Assembly (NCBI GenBank): GCA_001767575.1
Contig: MELI01000060.1
Coordinates: forward strand, 1,531-8,735
DNA: 7,205 nucleotides
Reading direction: 5' to 3'
Source: Candidatus Aquicultor primus
GTDB taxonomy: Bacteria; Actinomycetota; Aquicultoria; Aquicultorales; Aquicultoraceae
The translations under genes were made by a program, and so were the position numbers. A model generated the notes under the pieces. That model was not told the DNA's origin and did no database searches. It was given only the letters and a program-made list of their open reading frames with translations. Of this stretch, positions 1 to 6,207 are shown piece after piece. Positions within the stretch are counted from its first letter, which is position 1. The number at the start of each line of letters is the position of its first letter.

Positions 1-260
1 TATACGGCAAGCACCGCATTAAACATGAGCTTAAGCTAAAAGGTATTGCCGATGACATGATAGACGAGCACTTGGATGCACACTCATCCGACGATAATGA
101 ATATGCGAGAGCATTTAAGCTGGCACAAGGAAAAGTAGGCTCCTTTGAGGGCTCGGATGCCCAAAGGTCACAACGGCGCCTGAGCCAGTTCCTGATGCGA
201 AGAGGCTATAGTTCGGCAATCGCTTATCGAGTCTGCAAAGACATCTTCGATGAATCCTGA
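1..260 (+). CDS. recX: RecX regulatory protein, C-terminal part (5' end outside window)
   Basis: The reading frame is open from base 3 (first full codon TAC) to the TGA at 258-260, giving 85 residues of a protein that starts upstream of the window. RecX binds RecA filaments and modulates recombinase activity, and its gene commonly follows recA. The visible part fits the tandem three-helix repeats of RecX: an opening YGKHRIKHELKLKGI, the family's pattern of basic residues followed by ELxxKGI, then a second repeat with RRLSQFLMRRGYSSAIAYRV, matching the usual R+L..FL.RRG(F/Y)S..I..V. An internal ATG at 57 would only give a 67-residue fragment lacking the first motif, so I read the frame as a 5'-truncated gene rather than a small gene. 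No terminator is evident after the stop. The call rests on motif recognition and on position before rny; recA itself is not visible. Confidence 0.82.
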   Translation, partial: YGKHRIKHELKLKGIADDMIDEHLDAHSSDDNEYARAFKLAQGKVGSFEGSDAQRSQRRLSQFLMRRGYSSAIAYRVCKDIFDES

Positions 261-341
261 TTGAACCCGACAAGACATCAATTGCCGCCGCCGACCCTAT
301 ATTTCTTAGGAACGGTAGAGCCTGCGCCAAAGGCAAATTCC

Positions 342-370
342 TTGACACTAAAATTCTAGAGCTTTAGTAT
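342..370 (+). promoter_or_regulatory. Predicted housekeeping promoter for the rny leader
   Basis: A perfect -35 hexamer TTGACA (342-347) is followed after exactly 17 bases by TAGTAT (365-370), which matches four of six -10 positions. An overlapping perfect TATAAT sits at 370-375 but at 22-base spacing, so it is less likely to pair with this -35. Transcription would start near 377-382, about 200 bases before the rny start codon and just before the first leader hairpin. The local sequence turns AT-rich here, unlike the coding regions. Nothing recognisable was found in 261-341 between recX and this promoter. Confidence 0.7.
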
Positions 371-377
371 ATAATTG

Positions 378-562
378 TAGTTGTAGAAGGCAAAAATGCT
401 CTACTAAGTAAAAACATTTAGTTTTACATAGATTATAAAAACTAAAGAAACGATAAATAGCCTGTATGGTGCAGCAATGAGGCGAGTGCATAGCCGCAGC
501 TGGCTGCAGAGCACTATTTTAACTTAGAGAGATTTTTGCCGAGCAATAGCTCGGTATTTTTT
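378..562 (+). ncRNA. Structured 5' leader or small RNA upstream of rny, no known class recognised
   Basis: This transcribed stretch lies between the predicted promoter and the rny ribosome binding site and folds extensively by eye. Helices seen: a 5' hairpin GTAGA/TCTAC (383-387 with 400-404); a long-range helix CTCT-A-CTAAGT (399-409, one bulged A) with ACTTAGAGAG (522-531), extendable through A411-A414 with T517-T520; and inside it TTTAGTTTT/AAAACTAAA (417-425 with 438-446), GCCT/AGGC (460-463 with 480-483), and AGTGC/GCACT (485-489 with 511-515) enclosing AGCC/GGCT (492-495 with 502-505). An intrinsic terminator follows. The long-range helix and the 5' hairpin share bases 400-404 and exclude each other. 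I checked by memory for T-box, SAM, GEMM, ydaO, ZTP, glycine, cobalamin, THF, fluoride, SRP and 6S signatures and recognised none. It may be a cis-acting attenuator, a target of RNase Y autoregulation, or an independent small RNA. Confidence 0.5.
537..562 (+). terminator. Intrinsic terminator or attenuator just upstream of the rny ribosome binding site
   Basis: A stem CCGAGC/GCTCGG (539-544 with 549-554), extended by a G-T and a T-A pair (538/555, 537/556), has an AATA tetraloop and is followed at once by six T residues (557-562). It lies 9 bases before the rny Shine-Dalgarno and 21 bases before the ATG, downstream of the only strong promoter seen. Transcripts from that promoter must therefore read through it to express rny. 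An alternative pairing of GCTGGC (499-504) with GCC-AGC (538-544, one bulged G) could act as an anti-terminator, but it is short. Confidence 0.75.
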
Positions 563-583
563 ATTTAAAGGAAGGAGGCAGCA

Positions 584-2128
584 ATGGACCAAGTGCTAAT
601 TTATGTTTTAGTAGGCATCATAGCCGCAGCAGTCGGCGTTGCGACAGGGTACGCTATCCGTCGCATTTCGTCCGAAGCTAAAATCGCCTCCGCCGAAGAA
701 GCCGCAAAACGAATATTGTCTGAAGCAGAAAAGGAAGCTGAGCAGCGAAAAAAAGAAGCTTTAATCAATGCCAAAGATGAGATTCATGCAATCCGCTCAG
801 AGAATGAGCGCGAGCTGCGCGATCGGCGGAACGAAATCCAGCGATTAGAGAAGCGCCTCACTCAAAAAGAGGAGTCGCTCGATTCAAGGTCTAACGGGCT
901 CGACAGAAGAGAACGAGGCTTGACCGACAAAGAAAAAGAGATGGCGAAAATCGAGGGTGAGCTATCCGAGATTTACGAAAAAGAAATGCGTTTGCTAGAG
1001 CAAATCGCAGGCTTGACAGCGCAAGAAGCGCGCCAGCTGCTCTTAAAGAGAGTAGAGGATGAGACGAGACACGAAACTGCGATGATGGTCCGCGAAATCG
1101 AGGCGAAAGCCAAAGATGAGGCGGACAAAAAATCGCGTGATATTATCGCACTCGCCATCCAGCGTTGCGCGGCTGACCACGTAGCTGAGACAACCGTCTC
1201 GGTTGTGCCCCTGCCAAGCGACGAGATGAAGGGACGTATCATCGGGCGAGAAGGACGCAATATCCGCACATTCGAGAATATCTCCGGTATCAACCTCATC
1301 ATCGACGATACGCCTGAAGCGGTCATCCTGTCGAGCTTCGACCCGGTCAGGCGTGAAATCGCAAGGCTTACTCTGGAGCGGCTTATCGCGGATGGACGAA
1401 TTCATCCGGCGCGCATCGAGCAGATGTATGAGAAAGCGCGCGAAGAAGTCGACGCGCATATCCGCGAGGTCGGGGAGCAAGCGACGTTCGACACCGACAT
1501 TCACGGTCTGCACCATGAACTTATCAGGGTCTTGGGCAGGCTCAAGTACAGGACGAGCTACGGTCAGAACGTCCTGCAGCACTCGATTGAAGTAGCACAT
1601 CTGGCAGGCATCATGGCAGCAGAGCTAGGCGCGGACATAAAGCTTGCGAGAAGAGCAGGACTCCTCCATGACCTGGGGAAAGCTATCGACCATGAAGTCG
1701 AAGGACCACACGCGGTAATCGGCGCCGAGCTGGCGAAGCGCTTCAATGAGCATGCGCAAATCGTCCATGCCATCGGAGCTCATCATGGGGAGATAGACCC
1801 GAATACGGTGGAGGCGGTGCTCGTTCAGGCTGCGGACGCGATTTCGGGCGCACGACCCGGCGCACGCAGAGAGACTCTCGAGAGCTATATCAAGCGTCTT
1901 GAGAAACTCGAGGCAATCGCCGAGTCACACAGCGGCGTGGAGAAATGCTACGCCATGCAAGCAGGGCGTGAGCTGAGAATCATGGTAAAACCGGCGGGAA
2001 TCGATGACGCGATGGCCGACTTGATGGCCAGAGACATCGCCAAGCAAATCGAGGGTGAACTCGAATATCCAGGACAAATAAAGGTCATAGTCATTCGGGA
2101 ACACCGGGCCATAGAGTACGCGAAGTAG
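584..2128 (+). CDS. rny: Ribonuclease Y (membrane-anchored endoribonuclease, KH and HD domains)
   Basis: RNase Y is a membrane-bound endoribonuclease that initiates mRNA decay and processes RNAs in Firmicutes and many other bacteria lacking or complementing RNase E. The protein has 514 residues, close to the family's usual ~520. Residues about 3-25 form one hydrophobic membrane segment. Residues about 28-200 are a charged Ala/Glu/Lys/Arg-rich coiled coil. The KH RNA-binding domain carries [12 protein letters not shown] (starting at G217). The HD domain spans about 330-425 with metal-site residues H333, the H362-D363 pair in LLHDLGKA, and H400-H401 in GAHHGEID. A conserved C-terminal region ends the protein. 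The ATG has a near-perfect AAGGAGG (572-578) five bases upstream, which decides the start. The gene has its own promoter and leader and is closed by a terminator 16 bases after the stop, so it looks monocistronic. No essential motif is missing. Confidence 0.98.
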   Translation: MDQVLIYVLVGIIAAAVGVATGYAIRRISSEAKIASAEEAAKRILSEAEKEAEQRKKEALINAKDEIHAIRSENERELRDRRNEIQRLEKRLTQKEESLDSRSNGLDRRERGLTDKEKEMAKIEGELSEIYEKEMRLLEQIAGLTAQEARQLLLKRVEDETRHETAMMVREIEAKAKDEADKKSRDIIALAIQRCAADHVAETTVSVVPLPSDEMKGRIIGREGRNIRTFENISGINLIIDDTPEAVILSSFDPVRREIARLTLERLIADGRIHPARIEQMYEKAREEVDAHIREVGEQATFDTDIHGLHHELIRVLGRLKYRTSYGQNVLQHSIEVAHLAGIMAAELGADIKLARRAGLLHDLGKAIDHEVEGPHAVIGAELAKRFNEHAQIVHAIGAHHGEIDPNTVEAVLVQAADAISGARPGARRETLESYIKRLEKLEAIAESHSGVEKCYAMQAGRELRIMVKPAGIDDAMADLMARDIAKQIEGELEYPGQIKVIVIREHRAIEYAK

Positions 2129-2143
2129 GCTAAAGACGAATGC

Positions 2144-2175
2144 ATAGAGGGCTGGAAACGGCCCTCTATTTTTTT
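2144..2175 (+). terminator. Intrinsic terminator of rny
   Basis: A perfect nine-base-pair stem ATAGAGGGC/GCCCTCTAT (2144-2152 with 2161-2169) has an eight-base loop and runs into a tract of seven T residues (2169-2175). It begins 16 bases after the rny stop codon and separates rny from the downstream ATPase gene. Confidence 0.92.
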
Positions 2176-2286
2176 CTGCACTCATTCAATGCTTTCAAAG
2201 TTATAAGGTCTGGCAAAACGTCTTAGAGCTTTCCAAATAGAGGCGCGAGAACACGCTAAAATCGCGCGCGCTCATCGTTCTTATAA

Positions 2287-2315
2287 TTGACAAAGCCCTA
2301 TATACGCAGGACAAT
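2287..2315 (+). promoter_or_regulatory. Predicted housekeeping promoter for the GHKL ATPase gene
   Basis: A perfect TTGACA (2287-2292) is followed after 17 bases by GACAAT (2310-2315), four of six matches to the -10 consensus. Transcription would start near 2322, about 30 bases before the preferred ATG at 2352. It lies downstream of the rny terminator, consistent with a separate transcription unit. Confidence 0.55.
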
Positions 2316-2351
2316 AGAGATAAATACATAGTGCTAGCGGCAGGTATCATC

Positions 2352-3446
2352 ATGGCAGAGAAAGAGAACAATCCCCTAATAAACTTCGTAGCAAACCTAA
2401 CCGGAAATCAATACCTCAAAGTAGAGGAAGACCTCGGTCAGGGTTTCGTTCGCCTTAACATAAGCGAGGCCGAACGCCGGCAAGCTAAACACGATATCCA
2501 ATCGATGGAAGACATCGTACTCGAGATGCTGAGAAATTCCCGCGACGCCGGAGCGTCAAGAATCTTCATCGCATCGACCAAAGAGGACAACCTCATCCGC
2601 AAAGTGACGATAACCGACGACGGGGACGGCATACCCACCGAGCTTCACGAAAGAGTCTTTGAGCCGCGGGTAACATCCAAGCTCGAAAACCTCATTACCG
2701 ACCGGTACGGAATCCACGGGCGCGGCATGGCGCTTTTCTCGATAAAACAGGTCTCCGACGAGATCGACTTGGTTTTTTCAGCACCTGGAAGGGGTACAGT
2801 GTTTAGAGTGCAGACGAGCACAGGCCTTCTAAGCGAGAGAAAAGACCAGTCGACATATCCGACTATAAAGTATCGCAATGGCGAGCCGATAATCATCAAG
2901 GGACCGCATAACATAATACGAACGGTGCTTGAGTTCAACCTCGACCACCAGCACCTTGAAATATATCTCGGTTCACCGACAGAAGTACTGGCGACAGTGC
3001 GCATGATGTGCCTCGACGAGAAGGCGCGCGGGACAAGCGCGAAGTCCGAGGACTACAAGATCTGGCGGTGTTTAAAACCGATCAAAGCGGCCGGCATTCT
3101 ATCGGATATCGCGGAACGCAGGCTCGGACTGAGGGTCTCTATAAGAAACGCGCAACGGATCATGAGCGAGCGCATCGTCACGCTCAAGCCATTACTTGAG
3201 ACGCTCACAGCCAAGCAGGAAGAACAAGAAGAGCCTGAACGCAAGAGAATAGATCTTATGAAGACAGAGCCTCTGGCAAAAAGGATATCACAAGCAGACC
3301 TTGAGCATATTGCGCACAAGGTTAGCGATGAACTTAAAATTATCGGCGATAAGTATTTTATGGAAATATCGCCTGATCCCGAGGTTTGTGCAGATAGGGA
3401 TTGTATTAGGGTAACGATTAAGCTACAATCAAAAGGGAATTATTAA
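2352..3446 (+). CDS. Stand-alone GHKL-type ATP-binding protein of unknown function
   Basis: The N-terminal half is a GHKL (gyrase/Hsp90/histidine kinase/MutL) ATPase domain. In numbering from this ATG, the N box is EDIVLEMLRNSRDAGA with E58, N62 and D65; the G1 box is DDGDGIP (89-95); an FEPRVTSK segment follows at 103; the G2 box is YGIHGRGMALFSIKQ (119-133); and a G3-like GRGTVF lies at 146. There is no phospho-accepting histidine domain, receiver, sensor or membrane segment, so it is not a classical histidine kinase. Residues about 165-280 form an unassigned region and a charged Glu/Lys/Arg-rich linker lies near 288-303. The last ~55 residues look like a small helix-plus-strand domain. The total is 364 residues. 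An in-frame GTG at 2331 would add seven residues. I prefer the ATG because AGG (2342-2344) lies seven bases upstream, while the GTG has no good ribosome binding site. I recall similar ATP-binding proteins beside spoVS in other anaerobes, but no function is established to my knowledge. Confidence 0.9.
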   Translation: MAEKENNPLINFVANLTGNQYLKVEEDLGQGFVRLNISEAERRQAKHDIQSMEDIVLEMLRNSRDAGASRIFIASTKEDNLIRKVTITDDGDGIPTELHERVFEPRVTSKLENLITDRYGIHGRGMALFSIKQVSDEIDLVFSAPGRGTVFRVQTSTGLLSERKDQSTYPTIKYRNGEPIIIKGPHNIIRTVLEFNLDHQHLEIYLGSPTEVLATVRMMCLDEKARGTSAKSEDYKIWRCLKPIKAAGILSDIAERRLGLRVSIRNAQRIMSERIVTLKPLLETLTAKQEEQEEPERKRIDLMKTEPLAKRISQADLEHIAHKVSDELKIIGDKYFMEISPDPEVCADRDCIRVTIKLQSKGNY

Positions 3447-3464
3447 CATATCTGCAAAATTATA

Positions 3465-3492
3465 GCAGGACTTTCTTAGAACCGCATCGAAT
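3465..3492 (+). promoter_or_regulatory. Candidate SigH-type promoter for spoVS
   Basis: GCAGGACTT (3465-3473) fits the Bacillus SigH -35 consensus RnAGGAwWW at all but one position. After 12 bases comes ATCGAAT (3486-3492), a full match to the -10 consensus RnnGAAT. The spacing is within the 11-12 bases usual for that sigma factor. In B. subtilis spoVS is under SigH control. The start point would be near 3500, leaving a ~47-base leader. The assignment is inferred from consensus only. Confidence 0.4.
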
Positions 3493-3507
3493 AACAGTAT
3501 TACGGCG

Positions 3508-3516
3508 TGTCATAAT
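3508..3516 (+). promoter_or_regulatory. Extended -10 element upstream of spoVS
   Basis: TGT followed by CATAAT (3508-3516) makes an extended -10 of the TGn-TATAAT type with one mismatch. Only a weak -35 is found (TCGAAT at 3487-3492, three matches, 18-base spacing), which overlaps the SigH-like -10. The start would be near 3523, 12 bases before the ribosome binding site. It could be a housekeeping promoter acting beside the SigH-like one. Confidence 0.35.
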
Positions 3517-3546
3517 ATTTAGACGTAGACCGCTAAGGAGGACTTT

Positions 3547-3807
3547 ATGGAAGTACTAAAGGTTTCATCAAAATCGAGCCCCAACTCCGTGGCCGGCGCT
3601 TTAGCTGGAGTGGTAAGAGAGCGCGGAGCCGCAGAAATGCAGGTAATAGGAGCCGGCGCACTCAATCAAGCAGTAAAGGCTATAGCCATCGCGCGTGGAT
3701 TCGTAGCGCCCGGCGGACTCGACCTGGTATGCAAGCCGTCATTTGCAGACATTACGATCAATGGCGAAGAGCGAACCGCTATCAGGTTGCTTGTAGAACC
3801 TAAGTAG
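3547..3807 (+). CDS. spoVS: Stage V sporulation protein S
   Basis: This 86-residue protein is a full-length SpoVS, a small, very highly conserved protein of Alba-like fold proposed to bind nucleic acid. Family signatures run through the whole length: LKVSSKSSPNSVAGALAGVVRE at the N-terminus, then AEMQVIGAGALNQAVKAIAIARGFVAP, and the C-terminal FADITINGEERTAIRLLVEPK. In Bacillus the gene affects progression to later sporulation stages, but orthologues occur in non-sporulating lineages such as Thermus and Deinococcus, so its presence does not prove spore formation. AAGGAGG (3535-3541) lies five bases before the ATG and fixes the start. It is the only gene between the ATPase stop and a strong terminator, so it is probably a short independent transcript, though read-through from the ATPase gene is possible because no terminator is seen between them. 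Confidence 0.97.
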   Translation: MEVLKVSSKSSPNSVAGALAGVVRERGAAEMQVIGAGALNQAVKAIAIARGFVAPGGLDLVCKPSFADITINGEERTAIRLLVEPK

Positions 3808-3862
3808 CAATCGGCCAGCAGATAAATATCTAATAGTTTGTTAACGGTTTAATAAAGCGTAT

Positions 3863-3900
3863 AAGGCTGTGCTAAGATAATCTTTGCACAGCCTTTTTTT
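3863..3900 (+). terminator. Intrinsic terminator of spoVS
   Basis: A perfect ten-base-pair stem AAGGCTGTGC/GCACAGCCTT (3863-3872 with 3886-3895) is followed by T residues through 3900. The 13-base loop can itself pair AAGA (3874-3877) with TCTT (3881-3884). It starts 55 bases after the spoVS stop. Confidence 0.93.
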
Positions 3901-3946
3901 GTGCAAAAACCAAGCCCATTGACCACTCTCGATTTAAGGGGCGCGC

Positions 3947-4765
3947 ATGCCGGTTGACCTACATATTCATACAACGGCGTCAGATGGAAGCTTCACGCCA
4001 AGAGAAGTCGTTGAAATCGCATCTTCGACCGACCTGAAGACTATTGCCATCGCCGACCACGATACGGTAGCGGCGCTCGCGGACGCCCGGCGCTATGGAG
4101 CCGAACTCGGTGTGGGCATAATACCCGCCATCGAACTGAGCTCGCGCTATAAGGGCAAAGATATCCACATCCTCGGATACTATGTCGACGACAAGAACGA
4201 AAACCTGTTAGCTTCACTCGAGCGTCTTCGCGCCTCCAGAGAAGAACGCGCCAGGCGCATCGTCGAATGCCTCCAGGGTATTGGTGTGGATATAGACTTC
4301 TCGAACGTGCTTGAACAAGCCAAGAACGCCTCGGTCGGTAGACCGCATATCGCAAGGGCCATGGTTAGAAGCGGCTACGTAAGCGACTTCAGAGCGGCTT
4401 TCACACAATTTCTAAAACGGGGAGCTCCCTGTTTTTTAGAGAAATTCGTCTATCCCCTGCAGGCGACGATAGAGATTATTCACAACGCCGGGGGTCTTGC
4501 GGTCTTCGCACACCCGGGGCTGGCTAAACTAGACGAGCATATCGATGAGTTCATCGCCTTTGGCCTCGACGGATTCGAGGCATACCATGTTGAACACTCC
4601 GAGCGGGATACCAAACGCTATTTGAGACTTGCTGAGAAGAAAGGCCTAGTGGTGACCGGAGGGTCCGATTGCCATGGACCGGTCTCGACACATGGTCAGC
4701 GACTAGGGCGGTTTCTCGTCCCCGACGAGGTCGTCGATTCTCTCTCAGCGGCTGCTAAGCGCTGA
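3947..4765 (+). CDS. PHP-domain metal-dependent phosphoesterase (TrpH/YciV, RNase AM family)
   Basis: The 272-residue protein is a complete PHP (polymerase and histidinol phosphatase) domain. The metal-binding motifs appear in order: DLHIHTTASDG (H6, H8, D13), ADHD (37-39), PAIELSS (E63), IHILGYY (H74), GRPHIARAM, VFAHPG (H189) and GGSDCHG (D241, H243). An insert of about 80-175 between the early and late motifs, with SREERARRIVECL and FxxFLKRG elements, is typical of the YciV/TrpH group. Characterised relatives include E. coli RNase AM, a 5'-3' exonuclease that matures rRNA 5' ends, and enzymes hydrolysing 3',5'-nucleoside bisphosphates, so one of these activities is likely. I cannot tell which. 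AAGGGG (3936-3941) five bases before the ATG supports the start. It lies after the spoVS terminator with no clear promoter of its own. Confidence 0.93.
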   Translation: MPVDLHIHTTASDGSFTPREVVEIASSTDLKTIAIADHDTVAALADARRYGAELGVGIIPAIELSSRYKGKDIHILGYYVDDKNENLLASLERLRASREERARRIVECLQGIGVDIDFSNVLEQAKNASVGRPHIARAMVRSGYVSDFRAAFTQFLKRGAPCFLEKFVYPLQATIEIIHNAGGLAVFAHPGLAKLDEHIDEFIAFGLDGFEAYHVEHSERDTKRYLRLAEKKGLVVTGGSDCHGPVSTHGQRLGRFLVPDEVVDSLSAAAKR

Positions 4766-4822
4766 TATAGCGCGCGGCCCTACCGGAAGCGGCGCCTGGC
4801 TACTGAAGTTTTGCCGCACATT

Positions 4823-4831
4823 TGTTACAAT
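4823..4831 (+). promoter_or_regulatory. Extended -10 promoter placed for a leaderless miaB mRNA
   Basis: TGT followed by TACAAT (4823-4831) gives an extended -10 element with five of six matches in the hexamer. It ends seven bases before the miaB ATG at 4839, so transcription would begin at or within a base or two of the start codon. The -35 region at 4803-4808 (CTGAAG) matches only three positions, which an extended -10 can tolerate. Confidence 0.55.
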
Positions 4832-4838
4832 ATTTGCC

Positions 4839-6167
4839 ATGAAGAAATTCCATATAACGACCTTTGGTTGCCAGATGAACAAGCATGATTCGGAACGCAT
4901 GGCCGGACTCCTCATAGAGCGCGGTTACGCGCCCTGCGGCGACCCCACAGAAGCCGATGTCATCATCTTCAACACCTGCGCTGTGCGCCAACACGCCGAA
5001 GACCGTTTTTTTGGAAACCTGAACAACCTGAAGGCCGATAAAAAAGCCAACCCGGACCTTATCATCGCGGTCGGCGGATGCGTCGCACAAGCCGAGCGCG
5101 AGCTTATCTTAGAGAAGTGCCCCCATGTCGACATCGTATTCGGCACACACAATATGCCCAATCTCGGCTTCATGGTCGAAGCAGCGGAGCAGGGCAGGCG
5201 TGCGGTCTGCGCAGTCGCCGATGAGATAGAGATATTGCCGACCGCCGTGCCGAGCGCGCGCGAAGAAGCGCACCATGCGTGGGTTCCTATAATTATCGGA
5301 TGCAATAACTTCTGCAGTTATTGCATCGTCCCGCATACGCGCGGGCGCGAGACAAGCCGAACGCAAGAGGATATAGTCAGTGAGGTCGAGCGACTTGTCT
5401 CCGAAGGGGTTATAGAGATAACGCTTCTGGGTCAGAACGTCAACTCCTATGGGCGCGACATCTATGGCGGAAGCCGGTTCGCGCAGCTCTTGAACAGACT
5501 CAACAATGTGGCAGGGCTAAGCCGGATACGCTTTATGACGTCGCACCCGAAAGACCTGACCGACGACATCATCTACGCCATCGCAAATGGTGATAAGATC
5601 TGTGAACACGTTCATCTACCGGTACAGGCGGGCTCGGACAGGCTTCTTAGGGCCATGAACAGAAAATACACAAAAGAAGGATATTTAGCGACTATTTCGA
5701 AGATATATGAAGCGATACCCGGAGTCAGCATCACAACCGACATTATGGTGGGATTTCCAGGCGAGACCGAGGAAGATTTTTTACACACCCTGGACGTAGT
5801 CGAAAAAGCACGGTTCGATTCGGCGTTTACATTTATCTTCTCGCCGCGCGAGGGCACGCCGGCAGCGACGATGGCGAACGAGGTACCCGCCGGTATAAAA
5901 TCGGAGCGATTCGACCGGCTGCTAGCCTTACTGAACGGGATAAACCTTGAGAACAATCTGGCGCTCCTTGGCCAAGAGCTGGAGGTCTTTGTCGAAAGCG
6001 TCAGCAAAAGAGACGATAGCATACTGACCGGGAGAACCCGGACTAACAAAATAGTCAATTTCGAAGGATCGGCCGACTTAGTCCATACGGAGGCGGTTAC
6101 CCGAATAACCCAAGCTAAAACATGGTCTTTACGTGGTGAGCTACTCGAAGTAGCAGTTAAAAGCTAG
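4839..6167 (+). CDS. miaB: tRNA-2-methylthio-N6-dimethylallyladenosine synthase MiaB
   Basis: MiaB is a radical SAM methylthiotransferase that adds a methylthio group to i6A37 in tRNAs reading UNN codons. The 442 residues match the family's usual length. The N-terminal UPF0004 domain holds the three cysteines of the auxiliary iron-sulfur cluster: C11 (TFGCQMN), C47 (NTCAVR) and C81 (GGCVAQ). The radical SAM cluster motif CNNFCSYC supplies C155, C159 and C162, followed by IVPHTRGRE. Further conserved segments are LLGQNVNSYG, TSHPKDLTDD, HLPVQAGSDRLLRAMNR and DIMVGFPGETEEDF. A TRAM domain occupies about 378-438. TFGCQMN favours MiaB over the related MtaB or RimO. No Shine-Dalgarno is visible before the ATG, but an extended -10 element lies seven bases upstream, suggesting a leaderless transcript. 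The gene for the prenyl-adding partner MiaA is not in the window. Confidence 0.97.
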   Translation: MKKFHITTFGCQMNKHDSERMAGLLIERGYAPCGDPTEADVIIFNTCAVRQHAEDRFFGNLNNLKADKKANPDLIIAVGGCVAQAERELILEKCPHVDIVFGTHNMPNLGFMVEAAEQGRRAVCAVADEIEILPTAVPSAREEAHHAWVPIIIGCNNFCSYCIVPHTRGRETSRTQEDIVSEVERLVSEGVIEITLLGQNVNSYGRDIYGGSRFAQLLNRLNNVAGLSRIRFMTSHPKDLTDDIIYAIANGDKICEHVHLPVQAGSDRLLRAMNRKYTKEGYLATISKIYEAIPGVSITTDIMVGFPGETEEDFLHTLDVVEKARFDSAFTFIFSPREGTPAATMANEVPAGIKSERFDRLLALLNGINLENNLALLGQELEVFVESVSKRDDSILTGRTRTNKIVNFEGSADLVHTEAVTRITQAKTWSLRGELLEVAVKS

Positions 6168-6207
6168 TGTCGTGGTCATGCCGTTTTGAGCGGCAAAGGG
6201 GGAGCTA

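Noticed and set aside
57..260. Independent 67-residue small protein starting at 57
   Set aside because: The same frame is open to the window edge and the upstream residues match RecX, so the ATG at 57 is internal to a truncated recX.
370..375. Perfect TATAAT as the -10 partner of TTGACA at 342
   Set aside because: The spacing would be 22 bases. TAGTAT at 365-370 has the ideal 17-base spacing, although TATAAT might be used with another upstream box.
460..531. tRNA, T-box or 6S RNA in the rny leader
   Set aside because: There is no T-loop sequence or acceptor stem for a tRNA, no T-box bulge sequence, and no single long rod with a central bubble as in 6S RNA.
1043..1600. 185-residue open frame on the minus strand inside rny
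   Set aside because: It lies wholly antisense to the well-conserved KH and HD regions of RNase Y and shows no recognisable motif, so it is a shadow of the real gene.
3452..3468. CTGC/GCAG hairpin after the ATPase gene as a terminator
   Set aside because: It has only four pairs, a nine-base loop and no T tract, and it overlaps the candidate SigH-type promoter.
5612..6058. 148-residue open frame on the minus strand inside miaB
   Set aside because: It is antisense to conserved MiaB sequence, Ser-rich in the way typical of antisense frames, with no supporting ribosome binding site or motif.
6179..6195. Terminator between miaB and the MEMO-like gene
   Set aside because: The TGCCG/CGGCA hairpin has five pairs and is followed by A and G residues rather than a T tract.
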